Notes under the pieces: model-generated
The model's input: the letters and a program-made list of their open reading frames with translations, nothing else
The model's database searches: none
What the model was told of the DNA's origin: nothing
In this document: in pieces, positions 1 through 7,538 of the stretch
Numbering within the stretch: position 1 is the stretch's first letter
Layout: every line of letters begins with the position of its first letter
NCBI RefSeq assembly: GCF_016775705.1
Contig: NZ_CP068760.1
Span: 4,092,001-4,156,000 of the forward strand
From: Chryseobacterium cucumeris
GTDB taxonomy: Bacteria; Bacteroidota; Bacteroidia; Flavobacteriales; Weeksellaceae
Direction: 5' to 3'
DNA length: 64,000 nucleotides
Translations under genes and position numbers: made by a program

Positions 1-195
1 AATGAAATCGCTATTGATGTAGAACTACAGTCCATCAGCTTTAAAGATACCACAGAAACCTTTGAATTAGATTCTTATAAAAAAATATGCCTGCTGAACG
101 GCTATGACGATATTGATTTTTTAATCAGCAGAAAGCAGACGATCACAGAATTTGAATTAAAAACACAAAAAGCAAATGAGCGACAATTATTTTAA
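1..195 (+). CDS. leuD: 3-isopropylmalate dehydratase small subunit, C-terminal end (partial)
   Basis: An open frame runs in from the left edge for 64 codons and stops with TAA at 193-195. The residues around codons 35-43 (LLNGYDDIDF) are a recognisable signature of the end of LeuD, the small subunit that with LeuC isomerises 2- to 3-isopropylmalate in leucine synthesis. The last 20 bases overlap the start of leuB, as expected for a translationally coupled leu operon. The 5' part lies outside the window, so length and start cannot be judged. The leuB neighbour strengthens the call. Confidence 0.85.
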   Translation, partial: NEIAIDVELQSISFKDTTETFELDSYKKICLLNGYDDIDFLISRKQTITEFELKTQKANERQLF

Positions 196-1300
196 AATCG
201 CGGTTCTTCCCGGAGATGGGATTGGCCCGGAAATCATCGGTGAAAGCATTAAAATATTAGATGCTATTGCTGAAGCTTTTCAATGTAAATTCCATTTTGA
301 ATATGGATTAATCGGTGCAGAGGCTATTTTTAAAACTGGAAATCCTTTGCCCGAAGAAACGCTGAAAATCTGTAAAGAGTCTGATGCTGTACTGTTCGGA
401 GCTATTGGTGATCCGGTTTTTGATAATAATCCGGAAGCGAAAGTAAGACCTGAACAGGGATTATTGAAACTTCGCAAGGAGTTAGGATTGTTTGCCAATA
501 TCCGTCCTTTAAAAACCTATGCCTCTCTCATTGATAAAAGCCCATTGAAAAGAGAAATTATTGAAGGTGCTGATATTCAGATTTTCAGAGAACTGGTAAG
601 CGGAATCTATTTCGGTGAAAAATTTACAGATCCGGAAGGTGCTTACGCTTATGATGTCTGCAAATACAGCCGTGAAGATATTATTCCGATTGCGCATATG
701 GCATTTCAGGAAGCGCAGAAAAGAAAGAAAAAGCTTACGCTTATCGATAAAGCCAATGTTTTGGATACGTCAAGATTGTGGAGAAAGACGTGTCAGGAAA
801 TTGCACCGGAATATCCGGATGTGGAGCTTGATTATATGTTTGTAGATAACGCAGCCATGCAGCTGATCCTTAATCCTAAGCATTTTGATGTCATTGTAAC
901 GGAAAATATGTTTGGTGATATTATTTCCGATGAAGCAAGTGTGATCGGAGGTTCTATCGGATTATTACCATCTGCTTCAGTAGGAGAGAAGAATGCTTTG
1001 TTTGAGCCTATTCACGGATCTTATCCACAGGCGAAAGGAAAAGGAATTGCCAATCCTGTTGCTTCTATTTTAAGTGTGGCGATGATGCTGGATCATCTTG
1101 GTTTAAAGACCGCAGCCGAAAAATTAAGACAGTCGGTAGAACATGCTATTGAGAATAAGTATGTCACAATTGATCTTAATAGCAAACAGTATTACTCCAC
1201 AAGTGAAGTGGGAAGTTTTATTGCCGATCATATCAGATATTCCGAAAAGTCTTATTATAATTTTGAAAATATTAAGATCGGAAAATCGACCATTGTATAG
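176..1300 (+). CDS. leuB: 3-isopropylmalate dehydrogenase
   Basis: 374 residues, the normal size for LeuB. It oxidatively decarboxylates (2R,3S)-3-isopropylmalate with NAD+ to give the 2-oxo precursor of leucine, in the cytoplasm. Seen: the N-terminal GDGIGPE turn, the substrate-arginine region LRKELGLFANIRP, the conserved Tyr in SGIYFGE, the catalytic Lys in LIDKANVL, the metal-binding Asp in TENMFGDIISDE, and GSIGLLPSAS with EPIHGS near the cofactor site. The ATG lies inside the end of leuD (20-base overlap). A hairpin terminator follows at 1331, so leuB is the last gene of this leu operon. Confidence 0.97.
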   Translation: MSDNYFKIAVLPGDGIGPEIIGESIKILDAIAEAFQCKFHFEYGLIGAEAIFKTGNPLPEETLKICKESDAVLFGAIGDPVFDNNPEAKVRPEQGLLKLRKELGLFANIRPLKTYASLIDKSPLKREIIEGADIQIFRELVSGIYFGEKFTDPEGAYAYDVCKYSREDIIPIAHMAFQEAQKRKKKLTLIDKANVLDTSRLWRKTCQEIAPEYPDVELDYMFVDNAAMQLILNPKHFDVIVTENMFGDIISDEASVIGGSIGLLPSASVGEKNALFEPIHGSYPQAKGKGIANPVASILSVAMMLDHLGLKTAAEKLRQSVEHAIENKYVTIDLNSKQYYSTSEVGSFIADHIRYSEKSYYNFENIKIGKSTIV

Positions 1301-1330
1301 AAACAAAAGTTCAGTTAGATAGTTAGAAAG

Positions 1331-1369
1331 AAAAGTTCCGCCTCATATGAGACGGAACTTTTCGTTTTT
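1331..1369 (+). terminator. Rho-independent terminator after leuB
   Basis: Inverted arms AAAAGTTCCG and CGGAACTTTT, extended inside by CTCAT/ATGAG, are followed by a T-rich run on the + strand. It lies 30 bases after the leuB stop and is probably also usable by the convergent minus-strand gene at 1399. Confidence 0.85.
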
Positions 1370-1398
1370 CATTATTAAATAAAGCCTTAAAAGCTCTT

Positions 1399-1584
1399 TT
1401 ATTTTTTTGTGTTATCCGTTTTTCCTGATTTGTTTTTGGAAGACTTCTGAACATCTTCTTTATCAATATCAGGCGGATTGGTCTTTTTTGATGCGGCAGG
1501 AATATTCTGGAAGTCCTGATTTTGCTTTTGGGTTTCTGCGGTATTGGCAGATTCTTTCCTGGTGGTTTTTCCTTTTGTATCCAT
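1399..1584 (-). CDS. Small hydrophilic protein of unknown function
   Basis: 61 residues, almost wholly Lys, Asn, Gln, Thr, Asp and Ser, with no hydrophobic segment or signal peptide, so probably disordered and cytoplasmic. I do not recognise a domain. It ends 70 bases after the DUF4230 gene start region on the same strand and converges on leuB. The ATG at 1584 follows an A/T-rich leader. Small Lys/Gln-rich proteins of this type are common in flavobacteria, but this one could be a chance open frame. Confidence 0.5.
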   Translation of the reverse strand: MDTKGKTTRKESANTAETQKQNQDFQNIPAASKKTNPPDIDKEDVQKSSKNKSGKTDNTKK

Positions 1585-1656
1585 GAGTTTGAATTTTAAA
1601 TGTAAACAATATGGATAGTATCATTCAAAGGGTTTGCCAAACAGAAATATTTTAAC

Positions 1657-2262
1657 CTAAAGTCCCAGAATACCAATTTTTCCGGTCTTGTCTTCTATTT
1701 CATAATTCAAAGCCTTAGCCAATACAAAAATATTATTCAGGTTTTCCATGAGCTGCTTACGGCCTTCTGTTCTCAACTGATTCTGATCAATTGATTTCTC
1801 CGCGGTTTCCTTAGCTTTAGCGGTAACATTTTTAATATCCTTCTCCGAGATCCTGTTAAAAAAAGAATCATCCAAAGACTGAATTTCAACGCTAGGTGTA
1901 ATTCTGATTTCAGCATCAGGAAGCTCGGTAATCACCAGCTTTTTGTTGATGGAATCTACTTCAATCTTCATTTTGTTGAGATCATAAGAAACCTGTGCAT
2001 TAGTCTTTGTGTAGGTAATAATACTGTTGCTGGAAACTTCTTTTCCAAAAACCTCATAACCCATTTTGGTTTTCTGCATGCTGGATGTATTCTGTTCCAT
2101 GACGACCATCTTATTCATCTTGGAAATCTGATTGGTCAGGATATAATAATCTGACTTTTCAGTTTTATTTCCAAGGTTCAGGCAGGATTTCAGGCCAAAA
2201 AAGAGCAGTACCATTGCGCCGGCACCTGCAGCAAAAGATAATATTGTTCTATAATTTCTCAA
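1657..2262 (-). CDS. DUF4230 domain-containing membrane-anchored protein
   Basis: 201 residues. One N-terminal transmembrane helix (about residues 7-25, FAAGAGAMVLLFFGLKSC) is followed by an extracytoplasmic region that matches the DUF4230 family in layout: an initial beta region around ITYTKTNAQVSYDLNKMKIEVD and an alpha-helical tail rich in Lys/Glu ending near QLMENLNNIF. Function is unknown in the family. It starts 3 bases after the thioredoxin-like gene stop, so it is the third gene of an operon with the MazG-like and thioredoxin-like genes. Confidence 0.8.
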   Translation of the reverse strand: MRNYRTILSFAAGAGAMVLLFFGLKSCLNLGNKTEKSDYYILTNQISKMNKMVVMEQNTSSMQKTKMGYEVFGKEVSSNSIITYTKTNAQVSYDLNKMKIEVDSINKKLVITELPDAEIRITPSVEIQSLDDSFFNRISEKDIKNVTAKAKETAEKSIDQNQLRTEGRKQLMENLNNIFVLAKALNYEIEDKTGKIGILGL

Positions 2263-2265
2263 AAT

Positions 2266-2829
2266 CTATTTAAAAATTTCTTTGATAACAGACGAATCGT
2301 TCTTTTTCAGAATTTGAACCAAATCCCTTTCAATATATCCTGTCGTAGGCATTTCGATAATTCTGCCCACTTCTTTTCCATATCTTTTCAGGATAATGGT
2401 AGGAACTTTCTGAAGATTGTAAAGACTTTCATCCCCGGTAGGAGATTCTTTCTTACGGTTAACAGCAATAATATTCAATTTACTTTCCGGATAACTTACG
2501 GCTTCCAATATTTTCATCAGTCTTGGAAAATCTCTGTGGCTGTCTTCACACCAGGTTCCCATGAAAACGATAATATCATAGGTTCCGATTTTCTCTTTTT
2601 TTAATTCACTGACTGCCTTTTGATCAAGAACATACTCATCATGTTCTTTCACATACCAATCTGCATAAGGAGCTTTTAAAAACTGCTCTTTCAACTGGTT
2701 TCCCAAAAGCATTTTGCCATCATTCTGGGTTTCAACTTCACGGTTTACCACTACTTTTTGTGCAGTAAGCTGCTGTGAAGCCAAAAACAAGGTTGAAAAG
2801 GCAACAATATTGGTAATAATTTTTTTCAT
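2266..2829 (-). CDS. Exported thioredoxin-like protein with a WCEDS active-site loop
   Basis: 187 residues. Signal peptide at residues 1-23 (cleavage probably after LTAQ). Thioredoxin fold from about residue 80: beta strand DIIVFMGTW, then WCEDS at 93-97, where only the first of the usual two cysteines is present, and a cis-proline loop KVPTIIL. A CxxS centre cannot form an internal disulfide, so this is more likely a mixed-disulfide or binding protein than a classical oxidoreductase. The gene begins 3 bases after the MazG-like stop and 3 bases before the DUF4230 gene: a tight operon. Confidence 0.82.
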   Translation of the reverse strand: MKKIITNIVAFSTLFLASQQLTAQKVVVNREVETQNDGKMLLGNQLKEQFLKAPYADWYVKEHDEYVLDQKAVSELKKEKIGTYDIIVFMGTWCEDSHRDFPRLMKILEAVSYPESKLNIIAVNRKKESPTGDESLYNLQKVPTIILKRYGKEVGRIIEMPTTGYIERDLVQILKKNDSSVIKEIFK

Positions 2830-2832
2830 ATT

Positions 2833-3300
2833 TTATTTTTCGATAATTGATTTTAAATCAGCAGGAGAGTAGTATTTGTTTTTTAATACTTTATGATCTG
2901 CCTTTCTGTAAACATTAAATTTTTCTCCGGACTTTTCATAAAAAGATTCTACTTCCTTCGCTTTGTAAAATTCTACAGTTTCCTCTGCCTGTTCTTCATT
3001 ATCACATGCTTTCGACATATTGGAGCGTTGAACTTCGTTGAATAGCTCTACAAATTTGTTGCCAAGTCCGAATTCCAGTACCGCACCACTCAAAACATAC
3101 TGAAGATCACACAATGCATCTGCAATTTCTACAATATTATTGTCAGCAATAGCTTGTTTCAGTTCGTTTAATTCTTCCTGTAAAAGTTCTACTCTCAGGT
3201 TGCATCTTTCAGGAGAAGGAATTTGTGGGGTATCTAAAATAGGGGCTTTGAAAGTAGTATGGAATTCTGCTACTTGGTTCAGACTATCAATTTTATCCAT
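2833..3300 (-). CDS. MazG-like nucleoside triphosphate pyrophosphohydrolase family protein
   Basis: 155 residues from the ATG at 3300. The all-alpha NTP pyrophosphohydrolase signature is visible: ELLQEELNELKQAI, where Glu residues bind Mg2+, and EIADALCDLQYV about 15 residues later. Members hydrolyse nucleotide triphosphates to monophosphate and pyrophosphate, often to remove damaged nucleotides. An upstream TTG at 3321 is in frame, but a -7 promoter box (3319-3326) overlaps it, so ATG 3300 is the better start. First gene of the three-gene operon with 2266 and 1657. Confidence 0.85.
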   Translation of the reverse strand: MDKIDSLNQVAEFHTTFKAPILDTPQIPSPERCNLRVELLQEELNELKQAIADNNIVEIADALCDLQYVLSGAVLEFGLGNKFVELFNEVQRSNMSKACDNEEQAEETVEFYKAKEVESFYEKSGEKFNVYRKADHKVLKNKYYSPADLKSIIEK

Positions 3301-3318
3301 GAATTTTTTTATTTCCCA

Positions 3319-3326
3319 CAAAGATA
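3319..3326 (-). promoter_or_regulatory. -7 promoter box TATCTTTG for the MazG-like operon
   Basis: On the minus strand TATCTTTG matches the Bacteroidota primary-sigma -7 consensus TAnnTTTG, 18 bases before the ATG at 3300. No clear -33 TTG was fixed. Confidence 0.6.
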
Positions 3327-3474
3327 GAAAAGGATTTGCAAAATGTGAAATGTACAGCAGGAAATGTAAAAATAAAGTGTCTGGGAAAATGTTTTTGAAT
3401 ATACAATCCTATCTTTAAACCAAAAACTGCAAAAATCTGTATTATCAATGGGGAAATTTAATCCATAAAAATTA

Positions 3475-3502
3475 AAAACCACAACTTGAAAATTGTGGTT
3501 TT
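3475..3502 (-). terminator. Terminator after the zinc-ribbon gene
   Basis: Arms AAAACCACAA and TTGTGGTTTT with an 8-base loop. On the minus strand the stem is followed by TTTTT, 28 bases after the stop of the gene ending at 3530. Confidence 0.8.
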
Positions 3503-3529
3503 ATTTTGAAGTGATTCAATTATACTCAA

Positions 3530-3949
3530 TTATTTAGATTCTTCATATTTCCAGACTCCGGAGATGGTAAGTATCATCAAACCCGGCTGCTTTTCTCCAT
3601 AGCTGAATAGACAGATGAACCTGGAATGACAGGAAGAACAGTCGGTTCCAAAATATAAAGTTGGCAGATCGTTGACTGTCAATTCTCCGAAATGAAACAT
3701 TCTTTGAGAGGTTCCGTTGACCATTCCGTGGTTTAGCAATTCATTTTTAGATACCACTTTATCTTCATGATACAGCTGCAGAACAGGAAACCCTGATTTA
3801 TAAGGTGCTATTGCAATTGTATTTTTGTTTCCGCAATGAGAGCAGGTGAAAGTGGTTGTTGCTGATGGGAGAGCTTCGTCATTGATAAAGACGTTTTTTT
3901 CAACAGAAGCTTTTCCAATAATGTTTATTTTTTCTGATAATGAATACAT
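3530..3949 (-). CDS. Zinc-ribbon-like protein of unknown function, possible TNT partner
   Basis: 139 residues, no signal peptide or membrane segment. Two CxxC pairs, CSHC at 36-39 and CSSC at 104-107, are arranged as in a zinc ribbon with a long insert of beta-strand-like sequence. I do not recognise the family. The gene begins 10 bases after the stop of the TNT-domain lipoprotein and shares its terminator, so the two are almost surely cotranscribed. Position makes an immunity or chaperone role for the TNT protein possible, but nothing in the sequence proves it; the known mycobacterial immunity factor for TNT is not recognisably similar. Confidence 0.7.
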   Translation of the reverse strand: MYSLSEKINIIGKASVEKNVFINDEALPSATTTFTCSHCGNKNTIAIAPYKSGFPVLQLYHEDKVVSKNELLNHGMVNGTSQRMFHFGELTVNDLPTLYFGTDCSSCHSRFICLFSYGEKQPGLMILTISGVWKYEESK

Positions 3950-3959
3950 CTGAGCAGAT

Positions 3960-4673
3960 TTATGGCTGAATAACTGTGCCTGCTAAGTTAGGATATTTTC
4001 CGCTTGGGCTTCTCTTAATGGTAATTTTAATATAGCCTTCTTCTGCCAGCTTATTCCATGTTTTCTGGTAACCTGTATTGATATCGATAGGAATTTTCCA
4101 CATCGTTTGTTTACCTTTTCCTGCCTGGCTGAACCACGGAATAATGTCTGCTGTCTGGGTTTTAAACTGCATGGAGTTGTTCAGTACATCAATTTCATAA
4201 TAAAAATCGTATTTGTCTTCAGGCTGGTTTAGAGCTCTTTGTGTAAAAGTATAAACATATCCGTTGATGATAGGGCTTGTAAAGCTTCCTCCTAATGTAG
4301 GAACCCCGGTTCCGTTATAACTGCCGACTGCACCGCTGTATCTGTCGAACTTCTGCCCAACCTGTAAAGGAACATCATCAACAATATTATAACCTCCGTT
4401 GGCAGGCGGCCATCCGCCATTTAAATTATTAGCCTTAAAAAGAGATTCCAGCTCGCTCCATTTTCCTCTTTTGTATAAATCATAAGCTTGATTTCTTATG
4501 GCTTGGCTTACCGAATTATTGGAGTCATAGGTTACTGCCAGTTCATCTGCATTTTTGTAGAATACGGTGGTCACATCCGGATTGACGTCTATTACTTCAT
4601 CATCGTCAGAGCTACAGGCAACCGAGAACGAAGTAATGGCTAGAAAAAAAATGTACTTAAATAAATGTTTCAT
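3960..4673 (-). CDS. TNT-domain (NAD+ glycohydrolase toxin-type) lipoprotein
   Basis: 237 residues from the ATG at 4673 (a TTG further upstream adds a stretch without a plausible signal). A lipoprotein signal ends in SVAC with lipidated Cys20; the acidic SSDDDE after it resembles Bacteroidota surface-export signals. Residues about 86-235 match the TNT/DUF4237 fold: GGWPPANGG near 86, KFDRYSG with Arg111, a GSFTSP turn, QRALNQ, IPWFSQAGKGKQ and a final LAEEGYIK. In Mycobacterium tuberculosis the TNT domain of CpnT cleaves NAD+. Activity here is inferred from motifs. The zinc-ribbon gene lies 10 bases downstream. Confidence 0.82.
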   Translation of the reverse strand: MKHLFKYIFFLAITSFSVACSSDDDEVIDVNPDVTTVFYKNADELAVTYDSNNSVSQAIRNQAYDLYKRGKWSELESLFKANNLNGGWPPANGGYNIVDDVPLQVGQKFDRYSGAVGSYNGTGVPTLGGSFTSPIINGYVYTFTQRALNQPEDKYDFYYEIDVLNNSMQFKTQTADIIPWFSQAGKGKQTMWKIPIDINTGYQKTWNKLAEEGYIKITIKRSPSGKYPNLAGTVIQP

Positions 4674-5088
4674 ATTAAAAATTTTAAATATTTTAAAATT
4701 ACAGAGGTATTTGAAGGGTACCTTTTTGAAACATCGTTTTCCTGATAAAGATCTTAAGTAAATACTGACGTAAGTATTGCTGATGTTTTCCAATCTATAG
4801 CAGAAATTTTAAGGACCGGAATCTGGATTAATAATGTGATTTTTGACCGTAAATAACCAATTCATGCCAAAATAAATTCAAAAGAAGCAATAACATCAGA
4901 TGTCAAAAACGATCTGGAGCTCCCTTAAATACAATCTGGGTAAACGGTACAATGAAATATTGTTATGCGATAAATTTAAATTAAAAAACTTAAATGCTGG
5001 TAGTTTTATCTAAAATAAATTATTATTCTGAAATTAATTGTAATGATAAATAGATTTAAGATCATATTTTGTATTTCACTAAATAAAA
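4674..5088. other. A/T-rich intergenic region
   Basis: Lies between the metallopeptidase end and the start of the TNT lipoprotein. It should hold the minus-strand promoter for 4673, but no clean TAnnTTTG box was found. No reading frame, RNA or repeat that I can support. Confidence 0.5.
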
Positions 5089-5112
5089 AAGCTGCCCAAA
5101 TGAGCAGCTTAT
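5089..5112 (-). terminator. Terminator of the 739-residue metallopeptidase gene
   Basis: Arms AAGCTGC and GCAGCTT with an 8-base loop; on the minus strand a T run follows. It lies 18 bases past the stop at 5130. Confidence 0.8.
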
Positions 5113-5129
5113 TGTTTGAACTTTATTTT

Positions 5130-7349
5130 TTACTTTTTAATAAATTGTTTTGTAAATCCTGCGATTTGGATGATGTAAGTTCCATTGGTTAGTTTATTGA
5201 CATTAACCGTTCCGCTTTCAAGGTTTCCTCCACTTACAAGCCTGCCGGACATGTCGTAGATTTTATATTCTTCATTACTGGTATTGGTAAGGGTAAGAAT
5301 TTTTTTTGCAGGATTGGGATACAGTTTGATTTCTGTAGAGGATGGAGCAGCATCTTCATTAGAATTTTTTACAGAAATATTGGCATTATTGATATCAAAG
5401 AAAATATGATGGCTTCCTTTGATCATTATTCTTCCGGAGTTGGTTAAAGTATCAGGAATTGTAATATTCTCCGAACCATCATTAGGAGTTCCGGTCAAAA
5501 GTGTCGTCCATGTGCTGCCGTTATCTGTTGACCAGAGGATATCTACATTGGCGGTATTCACACCATTTGCTGTAGTGCCTGCTACATCCCATGTAACCGT
5601 TTGTGAGCTTCCTTTTACATAAGAAACAGCAGTGTTTTGTGAGGTTATCATAAATGGTCCGGCTGCCGGATCAACAGTGAGTTTTGTATCATCAGAATTG
5701 TTGCCTCCGCCTCCGGCTTTATTATCGCGAACAGTAAGTCTGAAATTTAAAGCTCTGGCTACAGAAGGAAGTGCTTCAACATCTATTTCTGTTCCTGCTG
5801 TTTTGAGAGAACCTGCCAGAATGGAGGACATTGTCGGAAAATATCTTACCGGAGAAGCTGAAGGTCTCCATGATCTGAATACTGGCCCCCGAGTTTTTGA
5901 TTCCTGTGCTGCAGAATTAGCTCCTGTTTCATAAGAAGTTCCTTTATCCATCTGTTCCCAGATATAGGTAAGCTGGTCTCCGTCAGCATCAGTTCCTGAT
6001 CCGGTAAGCATAAAAGGAGTACTTTTAGGAATAATATAATCAGGACCCGCATTGGCTGTAGGAATTGAGTTACCGGTACTGGTATTTACAGAACAGGTTT
6101 TTGCTTTGATATTATTGGTGATCTGTTCAATGCTTATGGCATGAAAAAACGGATCAGAGTTATTCTGAACATCATAACTGGTGACACCCGCATAGCCCAT
6201 AATGGTAGATCCTGAACCTGGCTCCACAGATTTTAAATCCGGTTCAACGCGATAAGAAGATGTATGATTTCCGCCGAACTGATGTCCCATTTCATGAGCT
6301 ACAAAATCGATATCAAAAGTGTCTCCCGAAGGATTACCGTTGGCCGGAGAAGTGTATCCGCTTCCCTTATAGCTGCTTGGGTAGGTTATACCCTGACTTT
6401 GGTAAGTAGACATGTCATTGTCACAAATACATCCGATACATCCTGCATTGCCGCCACCACCGTCTCTGCCAAAAAGGTGTCCTATGTCAAAATTATTATT
6501 TCCGATGGAAGAGCTCAGATTGTTCATCAGCTCCAGATTCCAGTTTTTCATTTGTGAAGAGGAAGAATAAGGATCTGTAGCGGCATCGGTATAGATAAGA
6601 TCATCATTATTGGCAATCAGGACCATTCTCGCTGCAAAATCATTTTCAAAAATACCATTCACGCGGGTCATGGTATTATTCATGGCTGCTAAAGCCTGAG
6701 CTTTTGTTCCTCCAAAATAAGAAGTATATTCTCCTGTGCAGGAAAGTGCAAGTCTGAACGTTCTTAATGTAGCATCATCCGCATTTTTATGGGTTACGAC
6801 ATTTAAATTACCTTTTTGAGCAGCATCAGAAACTGTACATTCGAGTTTGTTCAAATGGTCTTTTCTGTCAGACTTTTTATAAACAATATAAGTGGAAAGG
6901 TCTTTGGTATAAGGCTGAATAAAAACGGCAGATTGATCTTTGTAGATTTCCATAGAAGATAATCCTAAAGGAGAGATGCTGAAATAAACTTTTGAAGCAG
7001 GATCTTCGACACCTTCACCGATATAAGATTTGATATCCGGATATTTAGAAGCGAGTTCCGGTTCAAAATTAGAATTTTCCGTTACCCTGAAACTTTCCAT
7101 TCTCCCTGTTGAATTGGGAAAAAAGATAATGACTTCGGATTGCCCTGCTAATCTTTTTGGAGCCTTTGCTAATACATTTTTTAATCCGCTTATATTCAGA
7201 TGAAAAAGCTGCGGATCTTCAAAAACTGACATATTTTCAAGAACGGGAGAGGATATTTTAATGGAGCTTGAAGTCCATAAACGATCGGTCTGTGCAAAAG
7301 AAATACCCGACAATGCGAGCATTCCCGTCATCAATAATTGTTTTTTCAC
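5130..7349 (-). CDS. Secreted reprolysin-like zinc metallopeptidase, T9SS substrate
   Basis: 739 residues. Signal peptide at 1-19 (ends ISFAQ). A propeptide-like region runs to about 190, then the catalytic domain with the metzincin zinc site HEMGHQFGGNH near residue 353 and a later Met-turn candidate in GSGSTIMGYAG. A Cys-rich loop GCIGCICD precedes the site. A beta-sandwich region (about 565-660) follows and the protein ends in a T9SS type A sorting domain beginning KLYPNP, which directs export across the outer membrane. Clearly paralogous along its whole length to the next gene upstream (7539-10469), but lacking its FN3 and GEVED domains. Own promoter and terminator, so a single-gene transcript. 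Confidence 0.93.
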   Translation of the reverse strand: MKKQLLMTGMLALSGISFAQTDRLWTSSSIKISSPVLENMSVFEDPQLFHLNISGLKNVLAKAPKRLAGQSEVIIFFPNSTGRMESFRVTENSNFEPELASKYPDIKSYIGEGVEDPASKVYFSISPLGLSSMEIYKDQSAVFIQPYTKDLSTYIVYKKSDRKDHLNKLECTVSDAAQKGNLNVVTHKNADDATLRTFRLALSCTGEYTSYFGGTKAQALAAMNNTMTRVNGIFENDFAARMVLIANNDDLIYTDAATDPYSSSSQMKNWNLELMNNLSSSIGNNNFDIGHLFGRDGGGGNAGCIGCICDNDMSTYQSQGITYPSSYKGSGYTSPANGNPSGDTFDIDFVAHEMGHQFGGNHTSSYRVEPDLKSVEPGSGSTIMGYAGVTSYDVQNNSDPFFHAISIEQITNNIKAKTCSVNTSTGNSIPTANAGPDYIIPKSTPFMLTGSGTDADGDQLTYIWEQMDKGTSYETGANSAAQESKTRGPVFRSWRPSASPVRYFPTMSSILAGSLKTAGTEIDVEALPSVARALNFRLTVRDNKAGGGGNNSDDTKLTVDPAAGPFMITSQNTAVSYVKGSSQTVTWDVAGTTANGVNTANVDILWSTDNGSTWTTLLTGTPNDGSENITIPDTLTNSGRIMIKGSHHIFFDINNANISVKNSNEDAAPSSTEIKLYPNPAKKILTLTNTSNEEYKIYDMSGRLVSGGNLESGTVNVNKLTNGTYIIQIAGFTKQFIKK

Positions 7350-7365
7350 TTACATGTATTTTCGG

Positions 7366-7373
7366 CAAAAATA
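7366..7373 (-). promoter_or_regulatory. -7 promoter box TATTTTTG
   Basis: Minus-strand TATTTTTG fits TAnnTTTG and lies 16 bases before the metallopeptidase ATG at 7349, giving a very short leader. Confidence 0.6.
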
Positions 7374-7477
7374 CTAAAAAAACTTACTGAAAATGTATTC
7401 TTTATATGAATTTTTTATCGGATATACCGATACGAAAAGGTGATAAAGTGAGAGATGGTATAAAATTTAAAAAAAAG

Positions 7478-7505
7478 AAAAACCGTTCTGTGCAGAACGG
7501 TTTTT
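7478..7505 (-). terminator. Terminator of the 976-residue metallopeptidase gene
   Basis: Perfect 13-base arms AAAAACCGTTCTG and CAGAACGGTTTTT with a two-base centre, 33 bases after the stop at 7539; it separates the two paralogous genes into independent units. Confidence 0.88.
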
Positions 7506-7538
7506 CACATCGTTTAATTTTAAAAAGTCTATTCGTTA

